Shown here: in pieces, positions 50,340-61,275 of the stretch
How positions within the stretch are numbered: position 1 is the stretch's first letter
How the letters are laid out: every line of letters starts with the position of its first letter
From: Tetrahymena thermophila SB210
Taxonomy: Eukaryota > Ciliophora > Oligohymenophorea > Hymenostomatida > Tetrahymenidae
Length of the DNA: 64,000 bases
NCBI RefSeq assembly: GCF_000189635.1
Contig: NW_002476163.1
Location: 372,001-436,000 of the forward strand
Direction of reading: 5' to 3'
The notes under the pieces: model-generated
Database searches by the model: none
Seen by the model: only the letters and a program-made list of their open reading frames with translations
What the model was told of the DNA's origin: nothing
Program-made: the position numbers and the translations under genes

Positions 50340-51023
50340 TCAACTTTTTGAGAAAATTACTTTTCCCATTTCATCAATTGAGCTAAATAAAGCTTAATAA
50401 TTTTATGTTGCATAAACATTAGTGACTTTCGAAGGAAGGTCTTCTGTGCTATTTGAACAAGAGTGAAGCCATAAAAGTACTAAACATCCATACAATATTC
50501 CCATTCCGATTTTAAGAAGTTTATACTAAATGTATCTTGTGTAAGGTTAAGAAAATAACTTTACATTAAAAGCTATCATGATAGCGAGATAAGGATAATT
50601 AAGCCATGTGTAGTCTGGAAATACAATTAACATTGCATGCATAACGCCTGGTCCTATTTGCCATGCAGGGATGTGCTTTGTTAAAAATATGAAAGGTAAA
50701 AATGTAGCACTAACAATATGATGATAAAGCATATCCATTTTGCATTACTGTTCAAAAGCAAGATTGGTCACAATCAAGCAAACACCATCAATGAAATAAT
50801 AAATAGGGGCATAAGCAATAAACGGGATAACCCAGGTATCATGCCATTATCTCTTGATTTCAGATTAATTTTTTACTTTTGTATTGTCTACAGGCTTAAA
50901 TATCTTGATTAAAAAGATAATGAAGATTATTGGGAAGGTGTATTTAGAGTATTCAACCCAAAAGATATCATTATACTTTTTGATGATCAAAAAATCATAT
51001 TGTATTTAACTAACTTCAAACAT
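50340..51023 (-). CDS. Multi-pass membrane protein, possibly TLC-domain-like
   Basis: Single exon, 227 aa, ATG 51023, stop TGA 50342-50340. About five hydrophobic helices (FPIIFIIFLIKIF, WVIPFIAYAPIYYFIDGVC, FLPFIFL, YLAIMIAFNVKLF, MGILYGCLVLLWL). The middle holds DMLYHHIVSATFLPF and HIPAWQIGPGVMHAMLIVFP, then DYTWLNYPY. A HH pair before a helix and an aromatic/charged loop recall TLC-type (TRAM/LAG1/CLN8) membrane proteins, in which such histidines matter for acyl transfer or lipid sensing. The match is weak and I cannot name the family with certainty. The C-terminal 40 residues are polar. Confidence 0.65.
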
Positions 51024-51427
51024 TTTATAGTTTAAATGTGAGAAAAGCCTTATCTACCTTCAAAAATAGCTATTTAATTTGTTTCTTTTTATAAATTATT
51101 TTTTTGAAATTAGTTTATTAATTTTTTATACTTTCAAAGATTTCATAATAAAAAATATATAAATAAATATATATATATATAAATAGATCTTGACCAACAT
51201 TATATAATTAGCTGTATAAGTTAAAATGATATGAAAGCAATTCAATTTATATATTTGCTTTTCATTCATGTATGCTTTTGATAAGTTAAATAGAGTTATC
51301 TCTTTTCTAATAGAAAGAAGGCAGAAAGACTACAGACTACATTCTTTTTAATTTTAATTTTTTGTTGATAATTTTGCCTTCACTTATTTTAATTGGTTAG
51401 CAATTACTTAACATTAGAGTGTTTTAA
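51024..51427. other. Intergenic
   Basis: AT-rich spacer with a short AT dinucleotide tract (about 51165-51182). Contains the presumed promoter of the membrane-protein gene and the 3' end of the Kazal-like gene. Nothing else seen. Confidence 0.6.
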
Positions 51428-52051
51428 TCAATTAAATTATAAAGATGTCATGACTGGACATGGACCTTCAAGATAAAAATCTACCAATTCGTTGTTGCAT
51501 GCTTAACAACGTGAAGGATAGACTTCAAAGCAAGGATTCAAATTACATTTAGTGTTCAAATTATAAAATCCACATACTTTCTTATTTCTATCTAAAATAA
51601 TAAAAACATAAAATATTTATTTATTTTTAGCATTATTTATCTAAATTGATAACTTAAACTAACAAAAAAAATTCATATTCATTATTAATAGAAAAAAGAA
51701 AATATATATACTTTTTTTTCTTGTATTTAAACTATCACAAGTCTACTCGTTCCTATGTAGGCTACAAAAAACTGCCTACTTAGGATAATCTTCGCATGGA
51801 CCTTCGATAACAAAGTCTAATATTTTACTATTTTTACAGGCCTCGCACTTATTTTAGTAAGTCAATCTGCACTGCTCTTAATCACATTTGAGTACATCTT
51901 TTTTAATTACAGCACATACTGGCTCATTAATTAAAGGACATTCTTAGACTTCATCTTCATTTAGAATTTAACATGAAAAAGTGTTTGAATAGCCATACTT
52001 TATTATGCTAATCAAAACTACATAAACATAAAAACCTTTAATTTATTTCAT
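51428..52051 (-). CDS. Secreted protein with two Kazal-like modules
   Basis: ATG 52051; exon 1 52051-51712, intron 51711-51592 (120 nt), exon 2 51591-51428; 167 aa, stop TGA 51430-51428. An N-terminal hydrophobic signal (FYVYVVLISIIKYGYS) is followed by two repeats of one cysteine pattern. Module 1: ECPLINEPVCAVIKKD, CRLTYQNKCEAC, FVIEGPCED. Module 2: KVCGFYNLNTKCNLNPC, VYPSRCQACNNEL, FYLEGPC. The PVC...TYxNxCxAC...GPC order is that of Kazal-type serine-protease-inhibitor domains, with an insertion before the Tyr. A role as a secreted or lysosomal protease inhibitor is inference; a structural surface protein is the alternative. Confidence 0.72.
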
Positions 52052-52966
52052 ATCTTTGACTTTTATTATTATATTGTTTTGTATGAAAATCTAATACAAT
52101 GAAAGCTATAAAGAATCTACTAACCTTCTTAATTTTATAATTTGTTTTTTAATGTTTTGAATCTAATAATTATTATCAAACCAATATTTCAAAATTTGTC
52201 TAATCTTAATTTGTGATTATAAATTATTAATATTATAATTATTATCTTTTTTGTCAATCTAATTTATCATTATATCATAAAAGTACTTAATTGTATTTCT
52301 GATATCATTCAATAATTTAGTAATATCTATTAAGTTTTTATGTTTTTTTATAATAGAGTATTTTTTTTTATTTATTTTTTCAAATGTATTTTTTATAAGA
52401 CACAACAAGAACAAAAAGAATGATTAATTTATTTTTACTAGTTAAATTATTATTACGATATTATAAGAGGCTAACCAACTTATGAATTAAATCTTCTTAT
52501 CAAATTATTTTTAAAAATTAAAATATGTCAAAATAAATATTATTAGCAAATCTAATTTCTAAATATTTAATAAAATTGCTATGAAAGTAATCGATGTTCG
52601 TTAATATACAAAATTTAATCTTACATTTTATTATTAACAAATATGTTCATCTTTTTTTGATATTTATTTATGGATATACCTTATTTGATTGCAGAAAATT
52701 GAATATATTAATTATTAAAAGTTGCTATTTAATTTATGATATTTCTTATACATACAATCATATTTAGCAAAACTTAACTTCATACTTAAAAAAATAAATA
52801 CTAGTATATAAATAAATAGCTTGAAAAATTTAATTATTTAAGTTGAAAAAATCATCTTTGATACAAGTATTTGTAAGCGATATCTACTTTCAAGCACAAA
52901 AAAGAATTTTAGGCAGCTTTTATATTTATAAATTGACAGTTTTTAGACATAGCAAAATAATTATCA
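52052..52966. other. Intergenic, divergent promoters
   Basis: About 900 nt of AT-rich DNA between the Kazal-like gene (-) and the transporter gene (+). No frame or repeat supported. Confidence 0.65.
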
Positions 52967-55024
52967 ATGAATTTTAACACTAATGGAATAAACTACTCAT
53001 AAAAAACTTATAGCAACGATAATTCTAGAGAACCTAGTGCTGTATTTGGATAAACAGATTCTTAAAGGCCAAGCTCAAAAAGAAGTAAAATTAGTATGAC
53101 TAGCTCAAACTAAAGAAAAAGTAATAGTTTTCAGTTTAATAGAGCAGAAAAAGATGAATATGAAGATGAAATAAAGGATAAATACTAAGATTCCTTTATA
53201 AATGATAGAAGAAGTGACAGTGTGAATCATCAACAAAGCTTAAATAATTTTTTAAATAGTAAATAGAACTCTGAAATAGTACAAGATTCCCAGAATCAAA
53301 AAAAACACTAAACCACATAAAATTAACAATCTCATTTTGGAACAAAAAGTGCAAATTAAATTAGTAATCACTTTAGAGATGTTAATGGTTATTCTTAAAT
53401 ATCAAGGAATTAATCTTAGTTTATATAGAATCCAGGTAATAATAATCATAATAACTATTATAATAACTCTAAATTAAAGCAGAGGCCATAAACTTAAAAA
53501 CCTATTTAAGATTTGGCTACACTTGAAGAAGATAAGGAGCTCCATGCTTCCTTTTTATCTGATGAAAACGGTCGAATTATATAAGAAATTAATGACACAA
53601 ATAAATTCTTTTATAAAAGCGGCCTCAAGGGGGTTATATACTTAGTAAGTGAATGCTCCAACTCAGCCATAGGCATGCTCCCTTACCTTTTCAGCTAATT
53701 TGGTATTGTTCTTTCAATAGTCCTTATTCTTACACTGATAACTATTAGCAATTTTTCTTTTCATTATCTCCTAAAAGCTAAAAATTTAAGTCGTAGAAGC
53801 AACTATCACAGTATTGCTCAATACCTTTCAGGCATAAGTGGCTATAGATTTATTTTCATAATTTAATTTTTTACTAAATTTGCAAATTGCACTATGCTAA
53901 TGTATTTTGCTTCAAAATAACTCCAATAATTTATTCTAAACGTGAAGGGCAAATAAAACTTAAGCGACTCATAGCTTAATTTTGTAGAAAGTTACTAATT
54001 CTATTTAATAGTAATGCTAATAATACTGTTCGTTTTAAGCTTATTGATAATAGATAGCCATTAGACAACTTTCACACAATTAGTAAATATGACTTTTCTC
54101 TGTAGTATGATAATATTAAGCCTAATTTCATTTATATCGACTATATAAACTGAAGAAATGAAGGGAGACTATTTATTCGCACCTGATGACTTTAAGTTTG
54201 GTTATGCTTTCAGCTCATTATCTATTTTGTTATTTTTGTTAGATGTCCACATTAATTTCTTCAATTTGTATAAATATTTACGTAAACCTAGCGACAGAAA
54301 AATGTTAAGAACATCTCTTTATGCTAATATGGTTCTAGGATTATGCTTTATATTTATAGGTTCTTTTGGCTACATTTCGACAACTGGCCTTGAGAGGAAT
54401 GCTAATTATTTGATTTAATTTAGTTAACTTGACTTACATATTACATTTTCATCTTTTGCCCTTATGATATATGTTTTATATTGTGTAGTTAACTTTCCTT
54501 TGCAATTTTCTATAGTTAGGTCTCATATTCTTAAAGTTTTTAAGACTCTTAAGGTTGAGGAAAAATAATCTACTTTGGACTATCCAAACGATTAAGATAG
54601 AGAACCTAATGATCAGCCTTAGTTTTTTAAATCCTCTACATAGGATGTAATTTATGGAAATCCAAGCAATCCGTATATTATTCCAGCTCCAGTTTACGGA
54701 TATAATAACGAAACACTCAAAGATTCTAATCTCCAATAAAGCCATATTTATATGAGACAAATTAGATTTTATGCTTCATCAGTAGTGCTGTAATTGGCTA
54801 TGTTTGGTATTAACTTTTTCCTTACAGGTCCTTTATTGATAGCTCTATTATCAGGAGTATTTTTTTCATCTGTTAATGCCTTCATAATACCTACTATCTT
54901 TTATATTAAACTAAGTAACTATGAGTCAACATTAAATGTAATAATTTCTGTCTTATTACTCTTTACTATTTTAGGTTTGGATTTTACTACATTACTAGGA
55001 TAAGTCTTTACATTAGTAGAGTGA
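52967..55024 (+). CDS. Transmembrane amino-acid transporter (Aa_trans/AVT/SLC38-like)
   Basis: Single exon, 685 aa, ATG 52967, stop TGA 55022-55024. The first 200 residues are a Ser/Asn/Gln-rich cytosolic tail. The membrane domain starts at KGVIYLVSECSNSAIGMLPY, which matches the first half-helix of the Aa_trans family (normally ...GxGILxxPyaf). About 11 helices follow (for example IVLSIVLILTLITISNF, LIVMLIILFVLSLLII, MVLGLCFIFIGSFGYIS, LALIYVLY-like, LAMFGINFFLTGPLLIALL, ILGLDFTTLLG). A 100-residue polar loop with a Pro/Asn-rich part lies before the last three helices. Such carriers move neutral amino acids across vacuolar or plasma membranes with protons or sodium. The domain is longer in its loops than usual, and the specificity cannot be read from sequence. 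Confidence 0.8.
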
Positions 55025-55655
55025 TATTTAAAAAGTAATAAAATAAATTTATAAAATATAATTAAGTATTAAATTTCACAGTTAAAAAAATATTTATAAA
55101 TTAACTTGATAAAAAATATTTTAATTACTGTAAATAAAATGTAAGTTAAAACTAATAAGCAAAAAAGGAAATAAATAAATTTATGTTTATATTTAATGAA
55201 TAATTAAATTGTATGTATAAGATTTTTTTTATGTGTGTGTAAACTAGTTTTATAAAAGCATTTATTTATATATGAAAATACTATAAATTACAAAAATAAT
55301 AAATACTTAACCAAAATGTCTAAACTTAATTATTAGAGTAAAATCATTTTTATACAGTTAAAATTTAATATTTATACTATAAAATCAATAAAGTGGCTAA
55401 AATCTATATATAAATCGAGCAAATAAAAATATTCTTTTGGAATTATCGATTATTTTTTATTAATTATTTTTTATATAGTTACTAGCATTTTTCTATATAT
55501 TGACCAAAAATATAGGTCATATCAGTCGGTGGCTTATCTATATAATTGAATGATATTTTTTATATTGTTTAAAAATATTGAGAAATTATCATATTAAGAA
55601 TATAAAGAGAAAAGGAAAACTTTGTTTACTATAGATTGATTATTAATTAATTATT
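55025..55655. other. Convergent intergenic spacer
   Basis: AT-rich spacer between the 3' ends of the transporter and the sensor-kinase-like gene. Nothing recognised. Confidence 0.65.
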
Positions 55656-58559
55656 TCATTTCATAAATTTACATTTAAACTCTGTAGGCTAGTTTACTAT
55701 TATTTATTAATCTCCATTTAAGTCATGCATCATCTCTTGAATAGATTGTTGACTTTAGTCTTAGAAGTTGTTGTCTAAAATTTAAAAAACGTTTGTTTAA
55801 GAAAATAAAAATTGGTTTTATTAATTCACAGGTGTGTTTAAAATTGTGTCATTTTTCAAGAAATGAGCATTTAAGCTATGGTTAGAGTTTATCTAAGATA
55901 TTATTTTTTCTAAATTATTGTTGTTATTAATATTGTTGACAGGAGTTCTATAAATATGAGAATCTGTTTTTGTTTTAAATTAGAGGTTTGCTTCTGCATC
56001 AAATTAATTATTAGAAATATCTTTTTAATTTTATTTGGAATCTTATTTATACTCAGTGTTTAATTATTACTTGGGGTTAACTTCTTTTAAATAAAATAAA
56101 TATTTTCTCTAAAGACAGTCTTTTTATGTTTAGAATTCAATTTAAGTTGAGCCAAGCCACTATCCAATTTTTTGTATAGTTTTAAAAAGCTTGTCTTTGT
56201 CTTTTAAATTTTGTTTTTGTATTATGTTTTCAAAGTTACAGTGTCCTTTTAAAATTAGTTCAATAACAAAGCAATTGCTTGTGCTATATAAATTACTAAT
56301 TTATTTTAGTGTTGACTTGCGATGCTAAACTATACTGTTTCTGAATTGCTCACTATGCGCATTGCTAGCTCTTGATTCCATGAAAGCAAGAGTTGGTGGA
56401 TTTTATAAGCTTTCTGTCCTTTTTTTCAGGTAGCTTACTTTCATAACAAACTTTGGATTAGTACAATCATGATCTGTAACTAGTTTTTTGAATAAAAAAT
56501 GCAATATTTATTTTATTCTTCCCGGGTCTTGTTTGTATTTTTGTGGAAACGTTGTAGAATCCATTTCAAGACTATAATCAATGTTTTTATATCTAGAATC
56601 CTGTATGTTCTTAAAAAAATCAAGGAAAAGAATTTGCATATTTATTTCTTCTACTCTTAGCTTTGTTTTTTTATTCAGGTGAATTCTAACATGATCTATA
56701 AGAGTATTTATTTAACATTGAATGTACTCAAGGTGGTAAGGAAAAGAGTTATTTTCAATAACATCCATTTACTATTAAATTTATTTGGCTTGATATTCGT
56801 AATTTGAAGCGTATAAAGTTTGTAGTTGCTGAATTTACATGTTCATAAAATTTGAATTATAGCAGTACTACTAACTAGTCATTAGCTCTACTAATTATCT
56901 GTAAGGATTAACAATTTATTAAAAATGCTAATTAATATCTTTGAGGAGATTTTTAGATATTTTCAACAATCCTGATTTATCAGATTACTTAGAATTCTAA
57001 TTAAATTTATTGTTTAAATAATCTCCTTTCTTAATTTTTTCATATTCATCCAATGATTTAATTTCAATAAATAGGTATTTTTATCTTTTTTCATTGATCA
57101 AGTAACTATTAATAGCTGAAAGGCTTCGTAATTAGCTTTTCGCCTTATCTTCGTTTTTACTGTAGTAATATATTTTTATAGATAGCGATTTATACTTTTA
57201 AGGATCCTCGAGCGAAGAGAAGTACTTGCCAAAATACTTATCTACTTTTTTATAAGAAAAACCATCTTCATAATCTGTTTGTGTATTTTTTAATTAAAAT
57301 GCATTGTCACTCCATAAATTAGTACTCTTTCTCTTGTTTGGATCAAACTCTCCTTCTTTATAATTTGTTACACCCTCAAAAGTTATATTCTTAGAAAGAG
57401 ATGAATGGTGTCTCTTTTTAGGTGTAATAGAACTTACTTATGGAATCAATTTAGTACTTCTATTATGAGTATTCTTAGAACTTGAAATTCTTTTATTTTA
57501 ATCTAAATAATTAGCTGATGGGTTGAAGACAGCTGCAGTATTATTGCTTTTTTATGATTAGATTGGATTTATTATTTATAAATTTATATTGCTACCTGCT
57601 TATTCATCAAATTTTCTCAACTTTGTCATTATTAATTTTAAAAGATTGTCTTTTTTTGAGTAGGTTCCTAATGACATATCAGAAACTTCATCTTTTAGTT
57701 AATAAAACTTTATTTTTTCAAAGTAATCATATATAGACTTTTCTGAAGCTGATTCTTCCTTTGCTTTTCGATTATGAAATTCTAATTAAATTTAGTTTTA
57801 GTTATCAAGACTTGTAACAAAAAGTGAGTGAGGCCAGAGATCATGAAAAATCTATTAAATGTGATTACTCTCTTTATTTAGCGAATAATATTTCTAAATC
57901 CACAGATTAAATTAAATTTTTTTTCCAAACAAATATAATGGGAATAGCAGTAAGCACCAAAAGTAAAAAGATTAATAATTTCTATCAAATAAATAAATAA
58001 TGCCTACTATTTACATTAGTGCTACAATTATATCTATTTCCCACAAACCGAACTAGTCATTAAGAATAATAAAAATATGGCCTAAAAGAAAAATTTTCAT
58101 GTAAAAGCTAAGTTCTTAATTAAATGATAAATTGGATGGATTTGCGTTCTCTTTAAAACAGTCTTATTTCAATTTTTGAACTAGAGAAATCAATAATAGA
58201 GACGTAAAAACTAATCTTAAAATTAACTTAATGGATAGCATATTCTTAGCATAATGAAACAGAATTCCTGCAAAAGAGATAGCAATTAAGCAAATCGCAT
58301 ACCAACTAAATTCCTCTAAAATAGTGTAAAATACGCCAATTACTATATAAAAAAGATAAGAAAGAGGAAATATTTTAATTGTTTCCTTTCCATATTTTAA
58401 TCTCTTCTCTAAAAATTCTTAAATTTTCTTTTTCAATGATTTAGATTTTTCAATAAATTCTTTACATTTCCCTTCTTTCCTCTATTTTAGTTCTTATAGG
58501 TGATTGTAATTTTATTTTATTCCTTTTTCCAACTCACCTTCATCTTACTATTATTACAT
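55656..58559 (-). CDS. Membrane protein with degenerate histidine-kinase-like C-terminus
   Basis: First in-frame ATG 58559; stop TGA 55658-55656; one intron near 55830-55776. A Gln/Lys-rich start (QQQQDEGELEKGIKQN) leads into six or so membrane helices (IFPLSYLFYIVIGVFYTIL, WYAICLIAISFAGILF, LILRLVFTSLLLISLV, MKIFLLGHIFIILND, IIVALMQIVGIIYLF, FYFWCLLLFPLYLF). A cytosolic half follows with a Ser-rich linker, a helical region (IQCQINTLIDHVRIHL) and DPGRIKQILHFLFKKLVTDH, which has the shape of the N-box of histidine-kinase ATPases (DxxRxxQILxNLlxNA) with the asparagine replaced by His. No phospho-acceptor H-box and no G1/G2 ATP-lid motifs were seen, so catalysis is doubtful. Ciliates carry many such receptor-like proteins. 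The frame is open about 190 nt upstream of the ATG, so an upstream exon is possible. Confidence 0.6.
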
Positions 58560-59589
58560 AACCTGGTTTTTAAATGTTTTATCAGATTAAATCTAAAATT
58601 GGTTAAATCTCTTTTAAAATATCTGGTACCTCTAACTATTTGTTCTTTTATATTTATAAATAAAAGTGGTGCTCCCAAAGTTAAAAAGAACAGTAGAAAA
58701 TATTATGATTATTTAAAGTTTGATCTTTATAAGCCTCCTTAGTTTATGAGTTCTTCAGAATTTTAACTAAGAGCTGTTTGTATGAATTGCTTTATTTAGA
58801 GTAAGTTCTTGCTAGTATTTAATATTGTTATTAATTATATTAATTCAATAATTGTTTTGAAGATTATAGTTAATAGTTTGATTCTGCTGAAAAAATTAAT
58901 AATCAAAATCTCTAAAACTAACAAGCTATATTCCAACCAATAAATAAAAATTAAATATCTCAATTTAAATTAACTTTTCTGCATACAAAAAGTATATCCT
59001 CATATTATCGTTTGTTTATACGGTTATAATTATGATTAAATATGACCAATATTTCGAATTTTCATTTTTTAGAGCAAGTAAAATCATTCATAAAACATAG
59101 TAATTTAATAAAAATATCTTTTAAGGATTATTTTTTTAATATCAAAAATATAAAATTATATTTAAATTCATATTTGTCTAAAAAGACATGCTTTACCTAG
59201 ATTTAAACTACATTAATAATAGAAATTATAATTACTTTAAAAATTTAAATATTAAATAAATTTATTAAAAAAGTATTATTGTATAATTATACTAGTTTTA
59301 ATACTTTTATAAGCTTCTAATATATATTAATAAATATTTAAGGATATTTTTTAAAATAAAAAAGTAAATTTAAATCATAAAATTAAATATTTGTTAAATT
59401 CTATTTATAAAAATATGCTAAAAAAAGTATTAAATTTATATTTGATATTGAAGCAAAGCTAATCATTCTAAATTAATATTTTAGTATCAATTTTAATAAT
59501 TTTAAGAGTTTATTAAATATTTAATTAATTTGGTATAGAATATTGAAGTAATCATAGTTAATATTTCTAAATATATTTTGAAATGATCT
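58560..59589. other. Intergenic
   Basis: AT-rich DNA upstream of the sensor-kinase-like gene. A hydrophobic plus-strand frame (58500-58742) is the antisense shadow of that gene's start. No other signal. Confidence 0.6.
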
Positions 59590-59751
59590 TTGACAATTTC
59601 AAGAGCATTTTAAGGATCAAAAAAATTTAATTCTAATTAATTTTGATAAATAAAATAGAAAGTTTTAAATAATAAATTTTAATTTAATAGTATATTTATT
59701 ATCATTTTTAAAATAATTGTTTCAAATGTGTTTATTTTAATTAGAATAAAT

Positions 59752-59862
59752 AAAGATATAAAAGTTAATCTGATCACATTTCAGATGAAAACCTTGATAT
59801 CTTAATGGATGCCTACGTTTTAAGTAAAATAATATATAGTACCTTTAAGATCAAGGTTTTGG
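59752..59862 (+). ncRNA. Candidate structured RNA, copy 1
   Basis: Predicted by eye. Hairpin ATCTGA (59768-59773) / TCAGAT (59781-59786) with a 7-nt loop. Then an 11-bp closing stem AAAACCTTGAT (59888-100, i.e. 59788-59798) / ATCAAGGTTTT (59850-59860). Inside it lies a small hairpin CTTAA (59801-59805) / TTAAG (59820-59824) around the conserved loop TGGATGCCTACGT. A TATAAAAG string precedes the first hairpin. Compared with copy 2, the changes in hairpin 1 lie only in its loop. Not recognised as any known RNA. The strand is assumed from the upstream TATA-like string. Confidence 0.4.
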
Positions 59863-60079
59863 CATGAATATTTATATTATTTGATTATATTAATAAAATA
59901 AATTTGAAGAGTATTTCAAGAATCAAAAAGAAATATTAAATTGTTATTAATTTTTTTAATATACTAAAAGACAAAGAAAGTTTTTTCATAATACATTTTA
60001 ATTTTAGATTATTTTTATTATCTGCTTATAATTTTACAAAATAATTGTTTCAAATATTTTTATATTATTTAGATTAAAT

Positions 60080-60192
60080 AAAGATATAAAAGTTAATCTG
60101 ATTGCAATTCAGATGAAAACCTTTATATCTTAATGGATGCCTACGTGTTAAGTAAAATGAATTAAGATTAGCATTGAAATCAAAGTTTTGAT
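60080..60192 (+). ncRNA. Candidate structured RNA, copy 2
   Basis: Same layout as copy 1: hairpin ATCTGA (60096-60101) / TCAGAT (60109-60114) with loop TTGCAAT; outer stem AAAACCTTTAT (60116-60126) / ATCAAAGTTTT (60179-60189), weaker and with bulges; inner hairpin CTTAA (60129-60133) / TTAAG (60148-60152) around TGGATGCCTACGTG. It ends about 80 bp upstream of the TMEM208-like start codon, so it could also be part of that gene's promoter or 5' leader. Confidence 0.35.
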
Positions 60193-60269
60193 ATTAATTT
60201 TAATACTATTTGAAAATATTAATAAAATAATAAATTATAACTTAGATCTAATTAGTAGAAATATAAATA

Positions 60270-60761
60270 ATGGCTAACTAAAGCGAAAAGAAAAATTCAG
60301 TTTAGAGACAATAAACAATAAAATATTTCTAGACTGTTATTTTGATTGTTACAGGTTTTTATACAGTTAATTATCTCTTTAGAGGTGATCTCTTTAAGCT
60401 TGATACCTTATTAGCATTAGGATTTTTCACATTAATTAATTATGCATGCTACTCTTCAATTGAACACAGAATTCGCAAAGGTCTTGAAGCTGAATCTTAT
60501 GATAGTCAATTAGATCTTTTAATTGTAAACTCTGCAATTGAATTTGGTACTTGCTTCTGGTCTGGATTCTGGTATTTTTATATAATAGTTCCTATTTACG
60601 CATTCTGGAAATGGGTTTTACCATATATTAAACTTTTCTTCATGGCCAGATCTATGGGTGATTAAGAAATAGATGAATCTTAGCTTTCAAACACATAAAG
60701 AAAAAAAAGAGAAAGAGAAAAAGAAGGAAAAGAAAAAGTAGTTTACAAAAAAGTAAAATGA
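60270..60761 (+). CDS. TMEM208 / SND2-like ER membrane protein
   Basis: Single exon, 163 aa, ATG 60270, stop TGA 60759-60761. A polar start (ANQSEKKNSVQRQQTIKY) precedes three or four hydrophobic segments (VILIVTGFYTVNYLF, LLALGFFTLINYACY, SAIEFGTCFWSGFWYFYIIV, AFWKWVLPYIKLFFM). The end is basic (RKKREKEKEGKEKVVYKK). The YACYSSIEHRI segment, the LDLLIVNS segment before the third helix, and the length agree with TMEM208 (yeast Snd2), an ER component of the SRP-independent targeting route for proteins with internal or C-terminal membrane segments. Conserved housekeeping gene; the start is clear. Confidence 0.85.
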
Positions 60762-61275
60762 TTAAAAATAATTATTTATATGTCACTTGTATTGTATTTC
60801 ATAAGTGTAATATTGGCTTAACTAATTTTTTCTAATATACTAACTCGAACCTTTACTAATACTCTAGATTTTTTTTTCAATATTAATATATACAATTGAT
60901 GATTTATTAAATTAATTTAAATGTTTGATTTTACAATTAAAGATTTAAATAAAATGTTTGATTTTTGAAAATATTTTGAAGTATTTTATATAAATGCTCT
61001 TTCTAAAAATATAAAGTATGAATTATTTTACATTTTTAAATATTGGTGCTTTTGCTTTATTATAATTTAGTAAAAGTATTAATTATTTGATAATTTATTT
61101 AATTAGTATTTTGCATTCATTAGTATTTTTTTAAAGTATTTTAGACTACTTTCTTCTATCTTAGTAAACTAATTTTAATTAAATAATTACTATTTGTTTA
61201 TTATTAATATTATTATGACATAAGAAATTATTTCTGTTTTTTAACTAACTGTTGACATATTTAGCATTCATTATT
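60762..61275. other. Convergent intergenic spacer
   Basis: About 500 nt of AT-rich DNA between the 3' ends of the TMEM208-like gene and the PH/papain-fold gene. Nothing recognised. Confidence 0.65.

Larger units (their letters stand above)
59590..60240. repeat. Tandem direct repeat, two units of about 328 bp
   Basis: Two head-to-tail units. The best-conserved block (taaagatataaaagttaatc and the following 75 nt) recurs at a distance of 328 bp, preceded in both by ataattgtttcaaat. Similarity fades outside the core, which suggests selection on the core. Confidence 0.65.

Noticed and set aside
51165-51182. AT dinucleotide tract
   Set aside because: Ordinary microsatellite in AT-rich spacer; also seen at 63920.
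54476-54760. Minus-strand 94-aa ORF
   Set aside because: Shadow of the polar loop of the amino-acid transporter, which is open across the region on the plus strand.
58500-58742. Plus-strand hydrophobic ORF of 80 aa
   Set aside because: Antisense to the Gln/Lys-rich start of the sensor-kinase-like gene.
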